Assembly (NCBI GenBank): GCA_021296415.1
Contig: JAGWAL010000004.1
Location: forward strand, 1 to 49,635
Reading direction: 5' to 3'
Source of the DNA: Acidimicrobiia bacterium
GTDB taxonomy: Bacteria; Actinomycetota; Acidimicrobiia; Acidimicrobiales; CATQHL01
Length of the DNA: 49,635 bases
Shown: one piece after another, positions 15,602 through 30,744 of the stretch
Position numbering within the stretch: position 1 is the first letter of the stretch
Layout: every line of letters starts with the position of its first letter
Notes under the pieces: model-generated
Database searches by the model: none
The model's input: the letters and a program-made list of their open reading frames with translations, nothing else
What the model was told of the DNA's origin: nothing
Program-made: the position numbers and the translations under genes

Positions 15602-17683
15602 TCAGACGCCGCGCACGCGGGAGACGATCTCTTCTTGTACGGACACCGGCACCCGCTGGTAGGAGTCGAACTGCATGGTGTACGTGGCCCGCCCCTGGGT
15701 GCGCGAACGCAGGTCGGTAGCGTATCCGAACATCTCCGCAAGCGGCACCGTGGCATTCACAACTTGATTGGCGCCGCGCCGCTCGGTCCCCAGGACACGC
15801 CCGCGGCGGCTGTTGACGTCGCCGACGACGTCACCGAGGAAGCGCTCGGGGGCGACGACCTCGGTGGCCATAATCGGCTCCAGCAGGACGGGTGACGCCT
15901 TCAGCGCCGCCTCCCGGAACCAGGCCATGGCGGCGATCTTGAAAGCCATCTCCGACGAGTCCACCTCGTGATGGCGGCCGTCGTTGAGCACCACACGGAT
16001 GCCGACGGTCGCGAAGCCCGCCAGCGCCCCCGCGGTGAGGGCCTCGCGAACCCCCTCCTCCACGGCGGGGATGAACTCGCGCGGGATGGCCCCGCCGCTG
16101 ACCTCGCTCACGAACTCGAAGTCCTCGCCGGGCCCGAGCGGCTCGATCGAGGCGCTGATGACCGCGAACTGACCGAGCCCGCCGGTCTGCTTGCGGTGAA
16201 CGTAGGTGTGCCGGTTCACCGGGGCGGCCAGAGTCTCCCGGTAGGCCACCTGGGGGCGCCCCACCGAGGCGTCCACCTTGAACTCGCGCAACATCCGATC
16301 GACGATCACCTCGAGGTGCAGCTCGCCCATCCCGGCGATGATGGTCTGCCCCGTCTCGCTGTCGGTTCGCACCCGGAACGTGGGGTCCTCCTCGGCGAGC
16401 GCACCGAGAGCCTTGGAGAGGCGGTCCTGGTCGGCCTTGGAGCGCGGTTCCACGGCCACGTCGATCACCGACTCGGGGAAGTCCAACTGCTCCAGAAGGA
16501 TCGGGTGCTTCTTGTCGCAGAGCGTGTCGCCGGTGCGGGTGTTCTTGAAGCCCACGGCGGCAACGATGCCTCCGGCGCTCACCTCCTCCCGGTCCAGGCG
16601 ATCGTTGGCGTGCATTTCCAGCAGCCGCGAGATGCGCTCGGTGCGACCGGTGCGGCTGTTCAGCACCTGTTCGCCCTTGGACAGCGATCCGCTGTACACG
16701 CGGAAGTACGTGAGCCGGCCGACGTGGGGGTCGGACATGATCTTGAAGGCCAGCGCGGCGAACGGTTCGGCGGGGTCCGTGCTCCGCTCCACGACCGCAC
16801 CCGTGCGGGGCACGACTCCGGTGACCGGCGGCAGGTCCAGCGGGGACGGCAGGTAGTCCACGACCGCGTCGAGAAGCGGCTGCACGCCCTTGTTCTTGAA
16901 CGCCGAGCCGCACAGCACCGGGACGAAGACCCCCGACAGGGTGCCACGGCGGATGACCGGCCGCAGGTCCTCGGCACCGATCTCCTCCTCGGCGACGTAC
17001 TTCTCCAGGATGCCGTCGTCGATGGCACTCACCTGGTCGATGATCTCGCCCCGCTGCGCCTCCGCCGGCTCGCGGAGTTCCTCCGGAACGGCGACCTCGG
17101 TCCACGTTGCGCCCAGATCGGCGTTGTTCCAGACGAGCGCGCGCATCGAGAGCAGATCGACGACACCCACGAAGTCGGACTCCACCCCGATCGGCAACTG
17201 CAGCACGAGCGGCGTGCAGTCCAGCCGCTCGCGGATGCTGTCGACGCAGAAGAAGAAGTCGGCACCCGTGCGATCCAGCTTGTTGACGAAGCAGATGCGC
17301 GGCACGCTGTAGCGGTCCGCCTGGCGCCACACGGTCTCGGTCTGCGGTTCGACGCCCGCCACGCCGTCGAAGACGGCCACCGCACCGTCCAGCACGCGCA
17401 GCGAGCGCTCCACCTCCATGGTGAAGTCCACGTGGCCGGGCGTATCGATGATGTTGATGCGGCTGTCACGCCAGATGCAATGGGTCGCGGCGGCGGTGAT
17501 CGTGATCCCGCGCTCCTGCTCCTGCGCCATCCAGTCCATCGTGGCGGCCCCGTCGTGCACCTCGCCGATCTTGTAGTTCACGCCGGCGTAGTACAGGAAG
17601 CGCTCGGTCGTCGTGGTCTTGCCCGCGTCGATGTGGGCCATGATGCCGATATTGCGTGTTCGTTCGAGGGGCTGTGGAGACAT
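15602..17683 (-). CDS. fusA: translation elongation factor G
   Basis: A 693-residue translocase GTPase. G1 is [13 protein letters not shown] near the N-terminus, G3 [16 protein letters not shown]4 NKLDRTGAD; domains II-V follow through the usual [13 protein letters not shown] region. The ATG at 17681-17683, giving [21 protein letters not shown], was chosen over upstream frame extension because GGAGAG precedes it and family similarity begins there. Canonical str-operon position between rpsG and tuf. Confidence 0.98.
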   Translation of the reverse strand: MSPQPLERTRNIGIMAHIDAGKTTTTERFLYYAGVNYKIGEVHDGAATMDWMAQEQERGITITAAATHCIWRDSRINIIDTPGHVDFTMEVERSLRVLDGAVAVFDGVAGVEPQTETVWRQADRYSVPRICFVNKLDRTGADFFFCVDSIRERLDCTPLVLQLPIGVESDFVGVVDLLSMRALVWNNADLGATWTEVAVPEELREPAEAQRGEIIDQVSAIDDGILEKYVAEEEIGAEDLRPVIRRGTLSGVFVPVLCGSAFKNKGVQPLLDAVVDYLPSPLDLPPVTGVVPRTGAVVERSTDPAEPFAALAFKIMSDPHVGRLTYFRVYSGSLSKGEQVLNSRTGRTERISRLLEMHANDRLDREEVSAGGIVAAVGFKNTRTGDTLCDKKHPILLEQLDFPESVIDVAVEPRSKADQDRLSKALGALAEEDPTFRVRTDSETGQTIIAGMGELHLEVIVDRMLREFKVDASVGRPQVAYRETLAAPVNRHTYVHRKQTGGLGQFAVISASIEPLGPGEDFEFVSEVSGGAIPREFIPAVEEGVREALTAGALAGFATVGIRVVLNDGRHHEVDSSEMAFKIAAMAWFREAALKASPVLLEPIMATEVVAPERFLGDVVGDVNSRRGRVLGTERRGANQVVNATVPLAEMFGYATDLRSRTQGRATYTMQFDSYQRVPVSVQEEIVSRVRGV

Positions 17684-17832
17684 GATGGCGCTCTCCGCTG
17701 AAGGGTTGGGGCTGCCGGGATCGAGCCCCGCAGACCGGCGGTGACACGTCACCGGACCGGTCGGAAGTTATTCAGGCGCGGTGACGGTCAGGTGCGTCCA
17801 TGGTTACGCAACCATGACGACTCAGGCTCCCA

Positions 17833-18300
17833 CTACCAGCGATAGTGGGCGAAGGCCTTGTTGGACTCCGCCATCTTGTGCAAATCCTCTTTGCGCTTGA
17901 TCGAGGCCCCGGTGTTGTTGGAGGCGTCGAGCAACTCGCCGGCCAGGCGGGCGGACATGGTGCGCTCGCGGCGGTCGCGGGCATAGCCCACGATCCAGCG
18001 GATCGCCAGCGTGGTCTGGCGGCGCGGCCGCACGTCCACCGGCACCTGGTACGTGGCCCCGCCGACGCGCCGGCTGCGGACCTCCAGTTGCGGCTTCACG
18101 TTCTCGACGGCTCGTTTGAGAACGGCCGCCGGCTCGGCCCCGGTGCGCTCGATGTTGTCGAGTGCACCGTAGACGACGCGCTCGGCCAGGGAGCGCTTGC
18201 CGCGCTGGAGAATCTTGTTGACGAATTGGGTGACGAGCACCGAGTCGTAGACCGGATCAGCCGGCAGTTCCCGGCGCTGGGGGGGACCTCGACGCGGCAT
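17833..18300 (-). CDS. rpsG: 30S ribosomal protein S7
   Basis: A complete 155-residue S7, which nucleates assembly of the 30S head. It begins [10 protein letters not shown] and ends NKAFAHYRW, typical of bacterial S7. Only 3 bases separate it from rpsL and 149 from fusA. In enterobacteria S7 represses translation of its own operon; no such site was identified here. Confidence 0.98.
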   Translation of the reverse strand: MPRRGPPQRRELPADPVYDSVLVTQFVNKILQRGKRSLAERVVYGALDNIERTGAEPAAVLKRAVENVKPQLEVRSRRVGGATYQVPVDVRPRRQTTLAIRWIVGYARDRRERTMSARLAGELLDASNNTGASIKRKEDLHKMAESNKAFAHYRW

Positions 18301-18303
18301 CGC

Positions 18304-18672
18304 TCAGTCCTTCTTGGCGCCGTAGCGGCTGCGAGCCTGCCGACGCTCGTCCACGCCACTGGAATCCAGGGCGCCGCGGATGACCTTGTAGCGGACGCCG
18401 GGGATGTCCTTCACGCGTCCGCCGCGGACCAGCACGATCGAATGCTCCTGCAGGTTGTGTCCCTCACCGGGAATGTAGGCGGTCACCTCGATCCCGCTCG
18501 TGAGGCGCACGCGGGCCACCTTGCGAAGCGCCGAGTTGGGCTTCTTCGGGGTGGTCGTGTAGACGCGGGTGCAGACGCCCCGTCGCTGGGGCGCGCCCTT
18601 CAGAGCCGGCGTGCTGTCCTTGCGGGGTTTCGTCCCCCGTCCCTTGCGCACGAGCTGCTGGATGGTGGGCAC
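18304..18672 (-). CDS. rpsL: 30S ribosomal protein S12
   Basis: A 122-residue S12 at the decoding centre. The GTG start at 18670-18672 gives [13 protein letters not shown], aligned with the conserved N-terminus, and is preceded by GAGGAG. The lysines altered in streptomycin-resistant mutants are intact ([11 protein letters not shown] and [10 protein letters not shown]), so the protein is of the sensitive type. It is first gene of the str operon, 260 bases after rpoC. Confidence 0.97.
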   Translation of the reverse strand: MPTIQQLVRKGRGTKPRKDSTPALKGAPQRRGVCTRVYTTTPKKPNSALRKVARVRLTSGIEVTAYIPGEGHNLQEHSIVLVRGGRVKDIPGVRYKVIRGALDSSGVDERRQARSRYGAKKD

Positions 18673-18909
18673 AGTGCTCCTCGGACTCCTGGGTGGCTCT
18701 GGGTATGGCCGGTCTGGCATCGGTTCGGACGTGCCGACGGGCGCCGCGCGCGGTGCCGCATCGGGTCGGGCCGCATCGGGCCGGGTCACGAGACGATGCC
18801 GGGCGCAGGTCCACACTCGGTGGTCCGTCCTGTTTCGACCTCGTGACGTGCCTTCAGCAGCGTATTTGCGCGGCGAGCGCGTCCGTGGACAGGCCGAAGC
18901 CGACGATTC

Positions 18910-18932
18910 AGGCTACGCGCGGGCGGCGATGT

Positions 18933-18938
<6 letters not shown>
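18910..18938 (-). promoter_or_regulatory. predicted promoter of the str operon (rpsL-rpsG-fusA-tuf-rpsJ)
   Basis: TTGTGA (18933-18938) and TAGCCT (18910-18915) are separated by exactly 17 bases. The -35 overlaps the rpoC stop. Transcription would begin near 18903, giving a leader of about 230 bases before rpsL that contains GC-rich inverted repeats. Confidence 0.5.
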
Positions 18939-22925
<3,987 letters not shown>

Positions 22926-22927
22926 GG

Positions 22928-25900
22928 CTACATCTCCCTCCTGCCGGCGTAGACCGGCCGGTCGCCGCCGAGTTCGCGCGCACGGCGCTCGGCCTCGCGG
23001 CGGGCGTCTTCCTCGTCGGACCCCCGCTCCGGGCGCGAGATGTCGATGCCCAGCTCCTCGGTGGTCCAGTAGATGTCCTCGTCGATCTCCTTGATCTCGA
23101 TCTCCTCGCCGGCGCTGGAGTAGACCTCGACCTCCATGCACAGGGCCTGCATCTCCTTGATGAGCACCTTGAAGCTCTCGGGGATGCCGGGATCGGGCAT
23201 GTTGGCGCCCTTGACGATGGCCTCGTACACCTTGACGCGACCCAGCACGTCGTCGGACTTGACCGTCAGCAACTCCTGGAGGCAGTAGGCGGCGCCGTAG
23301 GCCTCGAGCGCCCAGACCTCCATCTCGCCGAAACGCTGACCCCCGAATTGCGCCTTGCCGCCGAGCGGCTGCTGGGTGATCATGGAGTAGGGCCCCGTGG
23401 AACGTGCGTGGATCTTGTCGTCCACCAGGTGTGCCAGCTTCAGGATGTAGGCGTATCCAACGGTGACCCGCTGGTCGAAGGGCTCGCCCGTCCGTCCGTT
23501 GTAGAGGGTCGCCTTGCCGTCGGCTCCCACCAGACGGCCCCCGTCGGCGGACTCCGGGCGCATGTTCTCCAGCAGCGCCCGGATGGAGGGCTTGTCGCCG
23601 GTCGGTCCCAGTGTCGGGGTGTCGTCCCAGCGGGCGCCGTCGAAGACCGGCGTCTCGATGAAGACCGACGGCGGCGTGTTCGGGCGGGTCTTCCGTTCGG
23701 TGCCCCGCACCGGCTCCTCGCCCACCGCCTCGCCGTTGAGCTGCCAGCCCCAGCGCGCCACGTAGCCCAGGTGAGCCTCCAGCACCTGCCCGACGTTCAT
23801 CCGCGAGGGCACGCCGAGCGGGTTCAGGATGATGTCCACCGGCGTCCCGTCGGCCAGGAAGGGCATGTCCTCGATCGGCAGGATCTTGGCGATCACGCCC
23901 TTGTTGCCGTGGCGGCCCGCCAGCTTGTCGCCGACGCTGATCTTGCGCTTCTGCGCCACGTAGACGCGCACCAACTCGTTCACGCCGGGCGGCAGCTCGT
24001 GGTCGTCGTCGCGGCGGAAGACCTTCACGTCGATCACCTTGCCGGCGTCGCCGTGGGGGACCTTCAAGGAGGTGTCGCGCACCTCCCGCGCCTTCTCGCC
24101 GAAGATGGCGCGCAGCAGGCGCTCCTCGGGCGTGAGCTCCGTCTCGCCCTTCGGCGTGACCTTGCCGACGAGGATGTCGCCCGGGCCGACCTCCGCGCCG
24201 ACGCGGACGAGCCCGTTCTCGTCGAGGTCTCCCAGCACCTCGTCGGAGAGGTTGGGGATGTCCCGCGTGATCTCCTCGGCGCCGAGCTTGGTCTCGCGCG
24301 CGTCGATCTCGTGCTCGTGGATGTGGATGGAGGTGAGCACATCGTCGCGCACGAGGCGCTCGCTGACGATGATGGCGTCCTCGAAGTTGTAGCCCTCCCA
24401 GGACATGTAGGCCACGAGAACGTTCTTGCCCAACGCCAGTTCGCCGTGGTCCGAGGACGGCCCGTCCGCCAGCAACTCGCCCTCGACGACCCGCTGACCG
24501 GTGCGCACCAGCGCGTCCTGGCGAATGCAGGTGTCCTGATTGGAGCGGGCGAAACGCGCCAGCGGGTGCGACACGTGGCCGAGCCGGTCGTAGTACATCG
24601 TGATGGCCCGCCCGTCGAGGTCGACCACCTCGCCGTCGTCGAGGGCCAGGATCACATCGGCGGCGTCACGTGCCGCCCGGCCCTCGATCCCGGTCCCGAT
24701 GTAGGGAGCCTCGGAGCGTTGCAGGGGCACCGCCTGGCGCTGCATGTTGGCCCCCATCAGCGCCCGGTTGGCATCGTCGTGCTCCACGAACGGGATGAGC
24801 GCCGTGGCGACCGAGACGATCTGCTTGGGCGACACGTCCATGCGCTCGATGTCGCTCGGGGGAGCGAACACGATCTCGGTGGTGGCGCCGAAGAAGTGCT
24901 CCTCCTCGAGCTGCAGCTTCAGGTCCTCCAAGGATGCCGCCTGCGGCGAGCGCCGGGCCAGGACGCGGGGGTTGCGGAAGGTGCCATCGGGGTTCAGCGG
25001 CGCGTTGGCCTGCGCCACCACGTACTCCTCCTCCTCATCGGCGGTGAGGTACTCCACCTCGTTGGTCACCTGGCTGTCATTCACCACCCGGTAGGGCGTC
25101 TCGATGAAGCCGTGCTCGTTGATCCGCCCGTAGGTGGCGAGTGCACCGATGAGCCCGATGTTGGGCCCTTCCGGCGTCTCGATGGGACACATCCGCCCGT
25201 AGTGGCTGAAGTGCACGTCGCGCACCTCGAAGCCGGCCCGCTCGCGCGACAGCCCGCCGGGACCGAGCGCCGAGAGGCGCCGCCGGTGCGTCAAACCCGA
25301 CAGGGGGTTGACCTGGTCCATGAACTGGCTCAGCTGGCTGGTCCCGAAGAACTCCTTGATGGCGGCCACGACCGGACGGATGTTGATCAGCGTCTCGGGG
25401 GTGATGGCCTCCATGTCCTGGGTGGTCATCCGCTCGCGCACGACCCGCTCCATGCGCGACAGCCCGATGCGCACCTGGTTCTGGATGAGTTCGCCGACCG
25501 AGCGGATGCGGCGGTTGGCGAAGTGATCCTGATCGTCGAGCCGGTATCCCTGCTCGTAGCGCACCAGGTGCAGCAGGTAGGTGGCCGTGGCCAGCAACTC
25601 GGCCTCGCTGAGGGTGGGTTCGTCGGGCCGGGGGGGCTCGAGATCGAGGTCGAACAGCTCCCGGACGCGTTCGATCTCCTTGCCGAGCTTGCGATTCAAC
25701 TTGTAGCGGCCGACCCGCGACAGGTCATAGCGCCGCGAATCGAAGTAGGCGCCGGAGAAGTAGGCGCGGGCGGCCTCGGCGCTGGGCTGGTCGCCCGGCC
25801 GCACCCGCTTGTAGATCTCGATCAGGGCGTCGTCCTTCGACATCTCGTTGCCCTTCTCGTTCTCCCACTGCGGGGCGAGGAAGTCGAAGTGGGCCACGAA

Positions 25901-26590
25901 GCGGCTGAAGAAGCCGGGATAGACGTCCTCGTCGCCGAGGCCCAGCGCCCGAAGGAACGTGAACAGGCTGAGGCGGCGCTTGCGGGCCACCCGCACACCG
26001 GCGCTGACGTCCCGGCCGGGCCGATGCTCCACGTCGAACTCGATCCACTCCCCGCGATAGGGATGGATCGTCCCGGTCACGAGCTGGTGCTTGGACATGT
26101 TCCGCAGCCGGTAGCGCTCGCCGGGCTGGAAGATGACGCCGGGGGACCTGACGAGCTGGGACACCACGACGCGCTCGGTGCCGTTGATGATGAACGTCCC
26201 CTTGGGTGTCATCTTGGGGAAGTCCCCCATGAACACGACCTGTTCCTTGATCTCGCCGGTGTGGCGGTTCAGGAAGCGCGCCCGCACGAAAACGGGGGCG
26301 CTGTAGGTCATGTCCTTTTCCTTGCACTCCTCCACGGAGAACTTGGGCTCCATGAGGAGGAATTCGTCATCGGGATCGAACTCGAACTCCAGGAGCAGGT
26401 TGTCGGAGTAGTCCTTGATGGGACTGATGTCGGCGAAGACCTCCGAGAGGCCCTTCTTCAGGAACCAATCGAAGGAATCACGCTGGATCGCGATCAGATC
26501 GGGAAGCTCGAGAACCTCCTCGAGATTGCCGAACGTGTATCGCCGGCGAGCGACAGACGGCGAACGCTGGGCGACGGCTGGAGATGCCAC
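22928..26590 (-). CDS. rpoB: DNA-directed RNA polymerase beta subunit
   Basis: A 1220-residue beta subunit. The rifampicin-binding cluster reads [11 protein letters not shown], then [13 protein letters not shown], so the Asp, His and Ser positions commonly mutated in resistant strains are wild type. The GTG start has AGGAG six bases upstream. It is preceded by a 223-base gap after rplL containing a good promoter match, and is followed by rpoC after 2 bases. Confidence 0.98.
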   Translation of the reverse strand: MASPAVAQRSPSVARRRYTFGNLEEVLELPDLIAIQRDSFDWFLKKGLSEVFADISPIKDYSDNLLLEFEFDPDDEFLLMEPKFSVEECKEKDMTYSAPVFVRARFLNRHTGEIKEQVVFMGDFPKMTPKGTFIINGTERVVVSQLVRSPGVIFQPGERYRLRNMSKHQLVTGTIHPYRGEWIEFDVEHRPGRDVSAGVRVARKRRLSLFTFLRALGLGDEDVYPGFFSRFVAHFDFLAPQWENEKGNEMSKDDALIEIYKRVRPGDQPSAEAARAYFSGAYFDSRRYDLSRVGRYKLNRKLGKEIERVRELFDLDLEPPRPDEPTLSEAELLATATYLLHLVRYEQGYRLDDQDHFANRRIRSVGELIQNQVRIGLSRMERVVRERMTTQDMEAITPETLINIRPVVAAIKEFFGTSQLSQFMDQVNPLSGLTHRRRLSALGPGGLSRERAGFEVRDVHFSHYGRMCPIETPEGPNIGLIGALATYGRINEHGFIETPYRVVNDSQVTNEVEYLTADEEEEYVVAQANAPLNPDGTFRNPRVLARRSPQAASLEDLKLQLEEEHFFGATTEIVFAPPSDIERMDVSPKQIVSVATALIPFVEHDDANRALMGANMQRQAVPLQRSEAPYIGTGIEGRAARDAADVILALDDGEVVDLDGRAITMYYDRLGHVSHPLARFARSNQDTCIRQDALVRTGQRVVEGELLADGPSSDHGELALGKNVLVAYMSWEGYNFEDAIIVSERLVRDDVLTSIHIHEHEIDARETKLGAEEITRDIPNLSDEVLGDLDENGLVRVGAEVGPGDILVGKVTPKGETELTPEERLLRAIFGEKAREVRDTSLKVPHGDAGKVIDVKVFRRDDDHELPPGVNELVRVYVAQKRKISVGDKLAGRHGNKGVIAKILPIEDMPFLADGTPVDIILNPLGVPSRMNVGQVLEAHLGYVARWGWQLNGEAVGEEPVRGTERKTRPNTPPSVFIETPVFDGARWDDTPTLGPTGDKPSIRALLENMRPESADGGRLVGADGKATLYNGRTGEPFDQRVTVGYAYILKLAHLVDDKIHARSTGPYSMITQQPLGGKAQFGGQRFGEMEVWALEAYGAAYCLQELLTVKSDDVLGRVKVYEAIVKGANMPDPGIPESFKVLIKEMQALCMEVEVYSSAGEEIEIKEIDEDIYWTTEELGIDISRPERGSDEEDARREAERRARELGGDRPVYAGRREM

Positions 26591-26717
26591 AACTCACTCC
26601 TGGGGAAGCACATAACCGACTTGGGGACGCGCGACGATGCCACAAGGTTGAAAGCCCGAGTTTCTGGACAGCAGAAAACGGGGATGACTACGCGGGAGGC
26701 GGCAGCACGGCTCGTCT

Positions 26718-26746
26718 AGTGTAGTGTTCGCCGCTCCCGCGGGCAA
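26718..26746 (-). promoter_or_regulatory. predicted sigma-70-type promoter of rpoBC
   Basis: TTGCCC (26741-26746) and TACACT (26718-26723) are separated by exactly 17 bases. Transcription would begin near 26711 and leave a leader of about 120 bases before rpoB. Upstream towards rplL are a GCAGG-AAAT-CCTGC hairpin and CCCGCGGG palindromes that could act in attenuation. Confidence 0.6.
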
Positions 26747-26813
26747 CCCGCCGGCGGCATCAGCCGCAGGATTTCCTGCAGGTGCGGAGTTCCCGGAGAT
26801 CCCGGCCCGCGGG

Positions 26814-27197
26814 CTAGGAGACCTTGACGACGGCGCCTGCCGCTTCGAGAGCCTCGGCGGCCTTGTCGGCCTCCTCGCGCGGCACGCCCTGCAGCACCGG
26901 CTTGGGGGCCGTGTCGACCAGCTCCTTGGCCTCCTTCAACCCCAGGCTCGTGAGCGTGCGGACCTCCTTGATGACCTGGATCTTCTTGTCGCCGATCTCG
27001 GCGAGCACCACGTCGAAGGCGGTCTGCTCCTCTTCGGGCTCGGCTGCCGGCGCGGCGGCGGGCATGGCCGCAGGCATGGCAGCCATGGGGGCGGCGGCGG
27101 TGACGCCGAAACGCTCCTCGAACTCCTTCAGGAGCTCGCTCAGCTCCAGCACCGTCATGTTGCTGATGGTGTCGAGGACCTCATCGATCTTGGTCAT
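26814..27197 (-). CDS. rplL: 50S ribosomal protein L7/L12
   Basis: A 127-residue stalk protein that recruits translation GTPases. The N-terminal dimerisation region is followed by an Ala/Pro/Met-rich hinge (about 35-55) and the C-terminal domain with [13 protein letters not shown]. The ATG has GGAG upstream. Standard position between rplJ and rpoB. Confidence 0.98.
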   Translation of the reverse strand: MTKIDEVLDTISNMTVLELSELLKEFEERFGVTAAAPMAAMPAAMPAAAPAAEPEEEQTAFDVVLAEIGDKKIQVIKEVRTLTSLGLKEAKELVDTAPKPVLQGVPREEADKAAEALEAAGAVVKVS

Positions 27198-27282
27198 TGG
27201 GGGCTCTCCTTGTCGTTGGTCTCGTGCGTTGTCGGTGCCCCCGCCGGTTGCACCGGCAAGGGCGTCGAAGTGCGCGGCGCCC

Positions 27283-27885
27283 TCAGTTCTCGGAACGCTC
27301 GTGGATCAGGGCCCGGAGCAGGCCGGCGAAGGTCCCGGCAGGCGCCGCGGCCAATCCGGCGAGTTCCTGCAGCGGCGCGGCCAGGAGGCCGGCGAACTGC
27401 TGCAGAGGACTCGCCAGCGCTCCCGCCAACTGCGCCTGCAGATGCTCCGCCGGCGGCAGCTTCGACAACTGCTCGATCGCCTCGGGGCCGACGGTGCCGG
27501 TACCGAGCAGCCCACCCTTGATCACGAGCCGGCGGTCGGCGCGCTGGAACTCGTGCAGCACCTTGGCAACCCCCGCCGCGTCCCCGGGGCTGCCGTCTGC
27601 AGTGGGCTCCACGAACGCCACCGCCGTCGGCCCCACCAGCAGGTGCTCGCAGTCGATCCCCAACTCGCGTGCGGCCAGACGGAAGAGGGTGTTCTTGTAG
27701 ACCTTGTAGCTGCCTCCCACCGGCTCGAGCGCACGGCGCAACTCGGCCATCGCCGCGGTGTCGAGACTGCGGTACTCGGTCAGCAGGGCTCCCTGGGAGG
27801 CGGCCAACCGCTCGCGGATCTCGGTGACCACGGCCACCTTCTCGGGCCGGGGCGTTCGAGGTTGTTCGCTCGATGGCTGGGTCAC
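27283..27885 (-). CDS. rplJ: 50S ribosomal protein L10 with C-terminal extension
   Basis: A 200-residue L10 that anchors L7/L12 to the ribosome. The core [18 protein letters not shown] is near the N-terminus. After the usual end at about residue 170, a 30-residue repetitive tail of [15 protein letters not shown] segments follows, which could provide extra L12-binding helix. The GTG at 27885 was chosen because it gives a short lead-in and upstream in-frame sequence has no L10 similarity; it lacks a clear Shine-Dalgarno, so the start could be a few codons off. Confidence 0.93.
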   Translation of the reverse strand: MTQPSSEQPRTPRPEKVAVVTEIRERLAASQGALLTEYRSLDTAAMAELRRALEPVGGSYKVYKNTLFRLAARELGIDCEHLLVGPTAVAFVEPTADGSPGDAAGVAKVLHEFQRADRRLVIKGGLLGTGTVGPEAIEQLSKLPPAEHLQAQLAGALASPLQQFAGLLAAPLQELAGLAAAPAGTFAGLLRALIHERSEN

Positions 27886-28205
27886 GGCTGGCTCCGGGCT
27901 CGGATCGGCATTCGGTCTGGGGCGGTTGAGCGATGTCCGGCGGCGCTGCGCACGGTGTGGACTGCTCGAGAGCCTCGCCAGAACCGCGAACGGCGCCGCA
28001 GAAGACCACGCGGCGCCGGGAGATTGGGGCGTCACCTCGTCAGGCGGGCATCGGCCCTTTCAGCTCCGCAGAGCACCGGAGATCTTCAGCGAACGATCGG
28101 TTGTCCGGGTCCGCAGGCTAGCGGGAGGTCCCGCCACATCCACCGGCGCCCACCCGGGTGGCCCGGCACGGGCCCGGGGGATCGCCCAGCGCCGACCGGC
28201 GAGCC
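27886..28205 (-). other. rplA-rplJ intergenic region (probable L10 leader)
   Basis: A 320-base stretch without a convincing gene. The hexamer TAGCCT at 28115-28120 matches the str promoter's -10 but has no good -35 partner. An untranslated leader that binds the L10-L12 complex is known at this place in many bacteria; I could not trace its fold by eye, so this is position-based inference. Confidence 0.35.
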
Positions 28206-28892
28206 TCAGACGCTGGCGGGATCGATCTTGACCGGCGGCCCCATCGAGGAACTGAGCGTCACCTTCTGGATGTAGCGCCCCTTGGCGGCCGCGGGTCGCA
28301 CGCGATTCAACTCGTCCATCACCGAGCGCAGATTCTCCATCAGCGCCTCGGTGCTGAAGCTCATCTTGCCGATGGGCACGTGGACGTTGCCATGGCGGTC
28401 GGTGCGGTAACCCACCCGACCGCCCTTGAAGTCGGCAACCGCCTTGGCCACGTCGGTGGTGACCGTGCCGCTCTTGGGGTTCGGCATCAGTCCGCGGGGG
28501 CCGAGCAGGCGACCGAGGCGCCCCACGACCGGCATCATGTCCGGCGTGGCGATCGCCACGTCGAAGTCCATCATGCCCCCGCTGATCGCCTCCACCAGGT
28601 CGCTGTCGCCGACATGGTCGGCCCCGGCGTCGCGGGCGGCGATCGCCGCTTCCCCACCGGCGAAGACAGCGACACGCACCTCCTTGCCCGTGCCGGACGG
28701 CAGCGAGACCGTGCCGCGGAGCATCTGATCGGCCCGCCGCGGATCCACCCCGAGGCAGATGGCCGCCTCGACGGACTCGTCGAACCGGGCCGCCGGCAGG
28801 CCCTTCACCACGTCGAGGCCCTCTGTGGCATCGTGCAGGCGCTGCCGGTCGTAGCGGCGAGCGGCGTCGTTGTAGCGCTTTCCCCTGTTCAT
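28206..28892 (-). CDS. rplA: 50S ribosomal protein L1
   Basis: A 228-residue L1, the mobile E-site stalk protein and, in many bacteria, a repressor of its own mRNA. It begins [16 protein letters not shown] and includes [12 protein letters not shown], the family signature. It follows rplK by 29 bases. The length is typical and the frame is intact. Confidence 0.98.
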   Translation of the reverse strand: MNRGKRYNDAARRYDRQRLHDATEGLDVVKGLPAARFDESVEAAICLGVDPRRADQMLRGTVSLPSGTGKEVRVAVFAGGEAAIAARDAGADHVGDSDLVEAISGGMMDFDVAIATPDMMPVVGRLGRLLGPRGLMPNPKSGTVTTDVAKAVADFKGGRVGYRTDRHGNVHVPIGKMSFSTEALMENLRSVMDELNRVRPAAAKGRYIQKVTLSSSMGPPVKIDPASV

Positions 28893-28921
28893 CGGTTCCT
28901 CCGGCTCGTGTCCCGGCCGCG

Positions 28922-29347
28922 CTAGCGGACCACCCGCACGCCCATGCTGCGGGCAGTGCCGGCGATCTGGCGCTTGGCCATGGTGACATCGTCCGTGTTC
29001 AGATCGGGCAGCTTCACCGCGGCGATCTCCGCCAGTTGCTCGTCGGTGATGGAGCCGACGAACTCGCCGCCGACCTCGCTCGCGCCCTTCTCCACGCCGG
29101 CGGCCTGGCGGATCAGGAACGAGGTCGGCGGTGTCTTGAGCACGAAGCTGAAGCTGCGGTCCTCGTAGATGGTGAGTACCACCGGGACGACCTGGCCGGC
29201 CTGATCGGCGGTGCGGTCGTTGTACTGCCGGCAGAAGTCCATGATGGCGATGCCGTGGGGACCCAGCGCGGTTCCCACCGGCGGGGCCGGGGTGGCCTTG
29301 GTGGCCTCGATGTTGATCTTGACGGCTGCGATGACCTTCTTGGCCAT
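28922..29347 (-). CDS. rplK: 50S ribosomal protein L11
   Basis: A complete 141-residue L11 of the GTPase-associated centre, the site of thiostrepton action and of RelA stimulation. It begins [15 protein letters not shown] with [13 protein letters not shown] and has a GGAGAG ribosome site. It lies between nusG and rplA as in most bacteria. Confidence 0.98.
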   Translation of the reverse strand: MAKKVIAAVKINIEATKATPAPPVGTALGPHGIAIMDFCRQYNDRTADQAGQVVPVVLTIYEDRSFSFVLKTPPTSFLIRQAAGVEKGASEVGGEFVGSITDEQLAEIAAVKLPDLNTDDVTMAKRQIAGTARSMGVRVVR

Positions 29348-29381
29348 GGTCGGCTCTCCTTTGGTGGTTTCCCGGCGCCGC

Positions 29382-30203
29382 TCAGAGCTTGGCGACCTGG
29401 GAGAATTCCAGTTCGACCGGCGTCTCGCGCCCGAAGATGTTGACGAGCACCTTCACCTTCAACTGCTCGGCGTTGATGTCGATGATCTCCCCCGACAGTT
29501 CCGCGAACGGTCCCTCGCGCACCCGCACCGTCTCGCCCTGCTCGAACTGCAGCCGGGGCCGGCCGCGTTTGACGGCCTCGTCTCCGCCGGTCTTGGACTC
29601 CAGGAACGTCTCGACGTCACGCCGCCCCAGCGGGGTGGGCTTCGGCCCGTGACCCACGAACCCCGTGATCGAAGGGGTCTCCTTGATGACCTGGAAGGCC
29701 TTGTCGGTGAGCCGGCAGCGCACCAGGAGGTAGCCGGGGAACACCTTCTTCGGGACGACCACCTTCTTGCCGCCCTTGAACTCCACCACGTCCTCGGTGG
29801 GGATCTGCGCCTCGTAGATGAGGTCCTCGGCGTCGAGGCTGCGGACGCGTGCCTCGAGGTCCTGCTTGGCCTTCTTCTCGTAGCCCGACTGGGTGTGCAC
29901 CACGTACCAGCGCCCGGGCCGCCGCGACGGGCGGTCCTCATCGGGCGGGGGCGGCTCGGCCTCCGCGACGGCCTCCGCCTGCGCCTCGGCCTCCGCCTGC
30001 GCCTCGGCCTCCGCGGCACCGTGCAGGTCGTCCTCGCTGAGGACATCGAAGTGCTGCGGTTCGGTGGCGGCGGGGGCGGCCTCGGCAGCCAGGGGACCCG
30101 AGGGCAGGGCGGCTTCGATGTCGGGAGCCTCGGCGACGCGGTCGGGCGCCACGTCGAGGCTCGTCTCGGCGGGAGCGGAGGGCTCGTTCATGGTTCCGTT
30201 CAT
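29382..30203 (-). CDS. nusG: transcription termination/antitermination protein NusG
   Basis: A 273-residue NusG. An acidic Ala/Glu-rich N-terminal extension (about 1-95, with [12 protein letters not shown] repeats) precedes the NGN domain ([22 protein letters not shown]) and the C-terminal KOW domain ([11 protein letters not shown]). Such extensions are usual in actinobacteria. The start ATG overlaps the secE stop by 4 bases (ATGA), which decides it over the ATG four codons later. Confidence 0.97.
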   Translation of the reverse strand: MNGTMNEPSAPAETSLDVAPDRVAEAPDIEAALPSGPLAAEAAPAATEPQHFDVLSEDDLHGAAEAEAQAEAEAQAEAVAEAEPPPPDEDRPSRRPGRWYVVHTQSGYEKKAKQDLEARVRSLDAEDLIYEAQIPTEDVVEFKGGKKVVVPKKVFPGYLLVRCRLTDKAFQVIKETPSITGFVGHGPKPTPLGRRDVETFLESKTGGDEAVKRGRPRLQFEQGETVRVREGPFAELSGEIIDINAEQLKVKVLVNIFGRETPVELEFSQVAKL

Positions 30204-30493
30204 CGTTCGAAGAGCTTCAGGATCGCCTCACCGAAGCCGTAGTCCAGCGCCCCGATGATTGCGGTGAGGATCACCACCACGACCAGCGTGACGATGGAGT
30301 AGTTGACCACCTCGGAGCGGGTCGGCCAGGAGACCTTGCGCAACTCGGCCCGGACCTCGCGCATGAACTGTGCCGGCGAGGCGCGCTCTCGACGAGGCGT
30401 GGCCTGCCGGCGCCGCTCGGCGACGGGCGCGCCTTCCTCGTCGATGGCCCCCTGCTTGCGGGCCATGCGGCGAAACTGTCTGTTCATTTCCAT
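30200..30493 (-). CDS. secE: preprotein translocase subunit SecE
   Basis: A 97-residue SecE, part of the SecYEG channel. The soluble basic N-terminal half is followed by the conserved [17 protein letters not shown] amphipathic helix and a single transmembrane segment (about 68-90). The ATG is only 3 bases after the end of the tRNA-Trp remnant and has no Shine-Dalgarno; a second in-frame ATG two codons later is equally possible. Its stop overlaps nusG. Confidence 0.95.
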   Translation of the reverse strand: MEMNRQFRRMARKQGAIDEEGAPVAERRRQATPRRERASPAQFMREVRAELRKVSWPTRSEVVNYSIVTLVVVVILTAIIGALDYGFGEAILKLFER

Positions 30494-30496
30494 GGC

Positions 30497-30550
30497 AGGG
30501 CAGGAGGGACTCGAACGAGACCGGTGCTCTCCCAGTTGAGCTACTGCCCT
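30497..30550 (-). pseudogene. internally deleted tRNA-Trp gene
   Basis: Only 54 bases remain of what should be about 73. The acceptor strands AGGGCAG and CTGCCCT pair perfectly, and the D arm GCTC-GAGC is intact. The anticodon stem begins CCGGT and the loop CTC, but the sequence then jumps to GTTCGAGTCCCTC, losing the rest of the anticodon, the 3' anticodon strand, the variable loop and most of the 5' T-stem. Position directly before secE and the CCGGTCTC segment identify it as tRNA-Trp(CCA). It is either a pseudogene or an assembly deletion. Confidence 0.8.
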
Positions 30551-30647
30551 CGGATGCGACCGCAGGCGGCGCGGGACTCCTCAGGATACCCAGCCGACCC
30601 CGGCATCCCCACGGGAGGGAGCGCCGCGGCCGGTCCCGGACGGGCGG

Positions 30648-30721
30648 TAGCGGCGGCCAGAATCGAACTGGCGACCTCTCGATTATGAGTCGAGCGCTCT
30701 TACCGACTGAGCTACGCCGCT
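30648..30721 (-). tRNA. tRNA-Met (CAT)
   Basis: A 74-base cloverleaf with all stems paired: acceptor AGCGGCG/CGCCGCT, D stem GCTC/GAGC, anticodon stem CTCGA/TCGAG with loop CTCATAA, T stem GCCAG/CTGGC with TTCGATT. Discriminator A. CCA is not encoded in full. An elongator tRNA-Met is expected at this place. Confidence 0.95.
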
Positions 30722-30744
30722 GGGTTGTGGGGACGGTGCCCGCG

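Noticed and set aside
30616-30622. A minus-strand GCTCCCT, the exact complement needed by the tRNA-Thr acceptor, suggesting a permuted or split tRNA
   Set aside because: A 7-base match in a GC-rich region is easily chance, and the flanking bases do not resemble tRNA.
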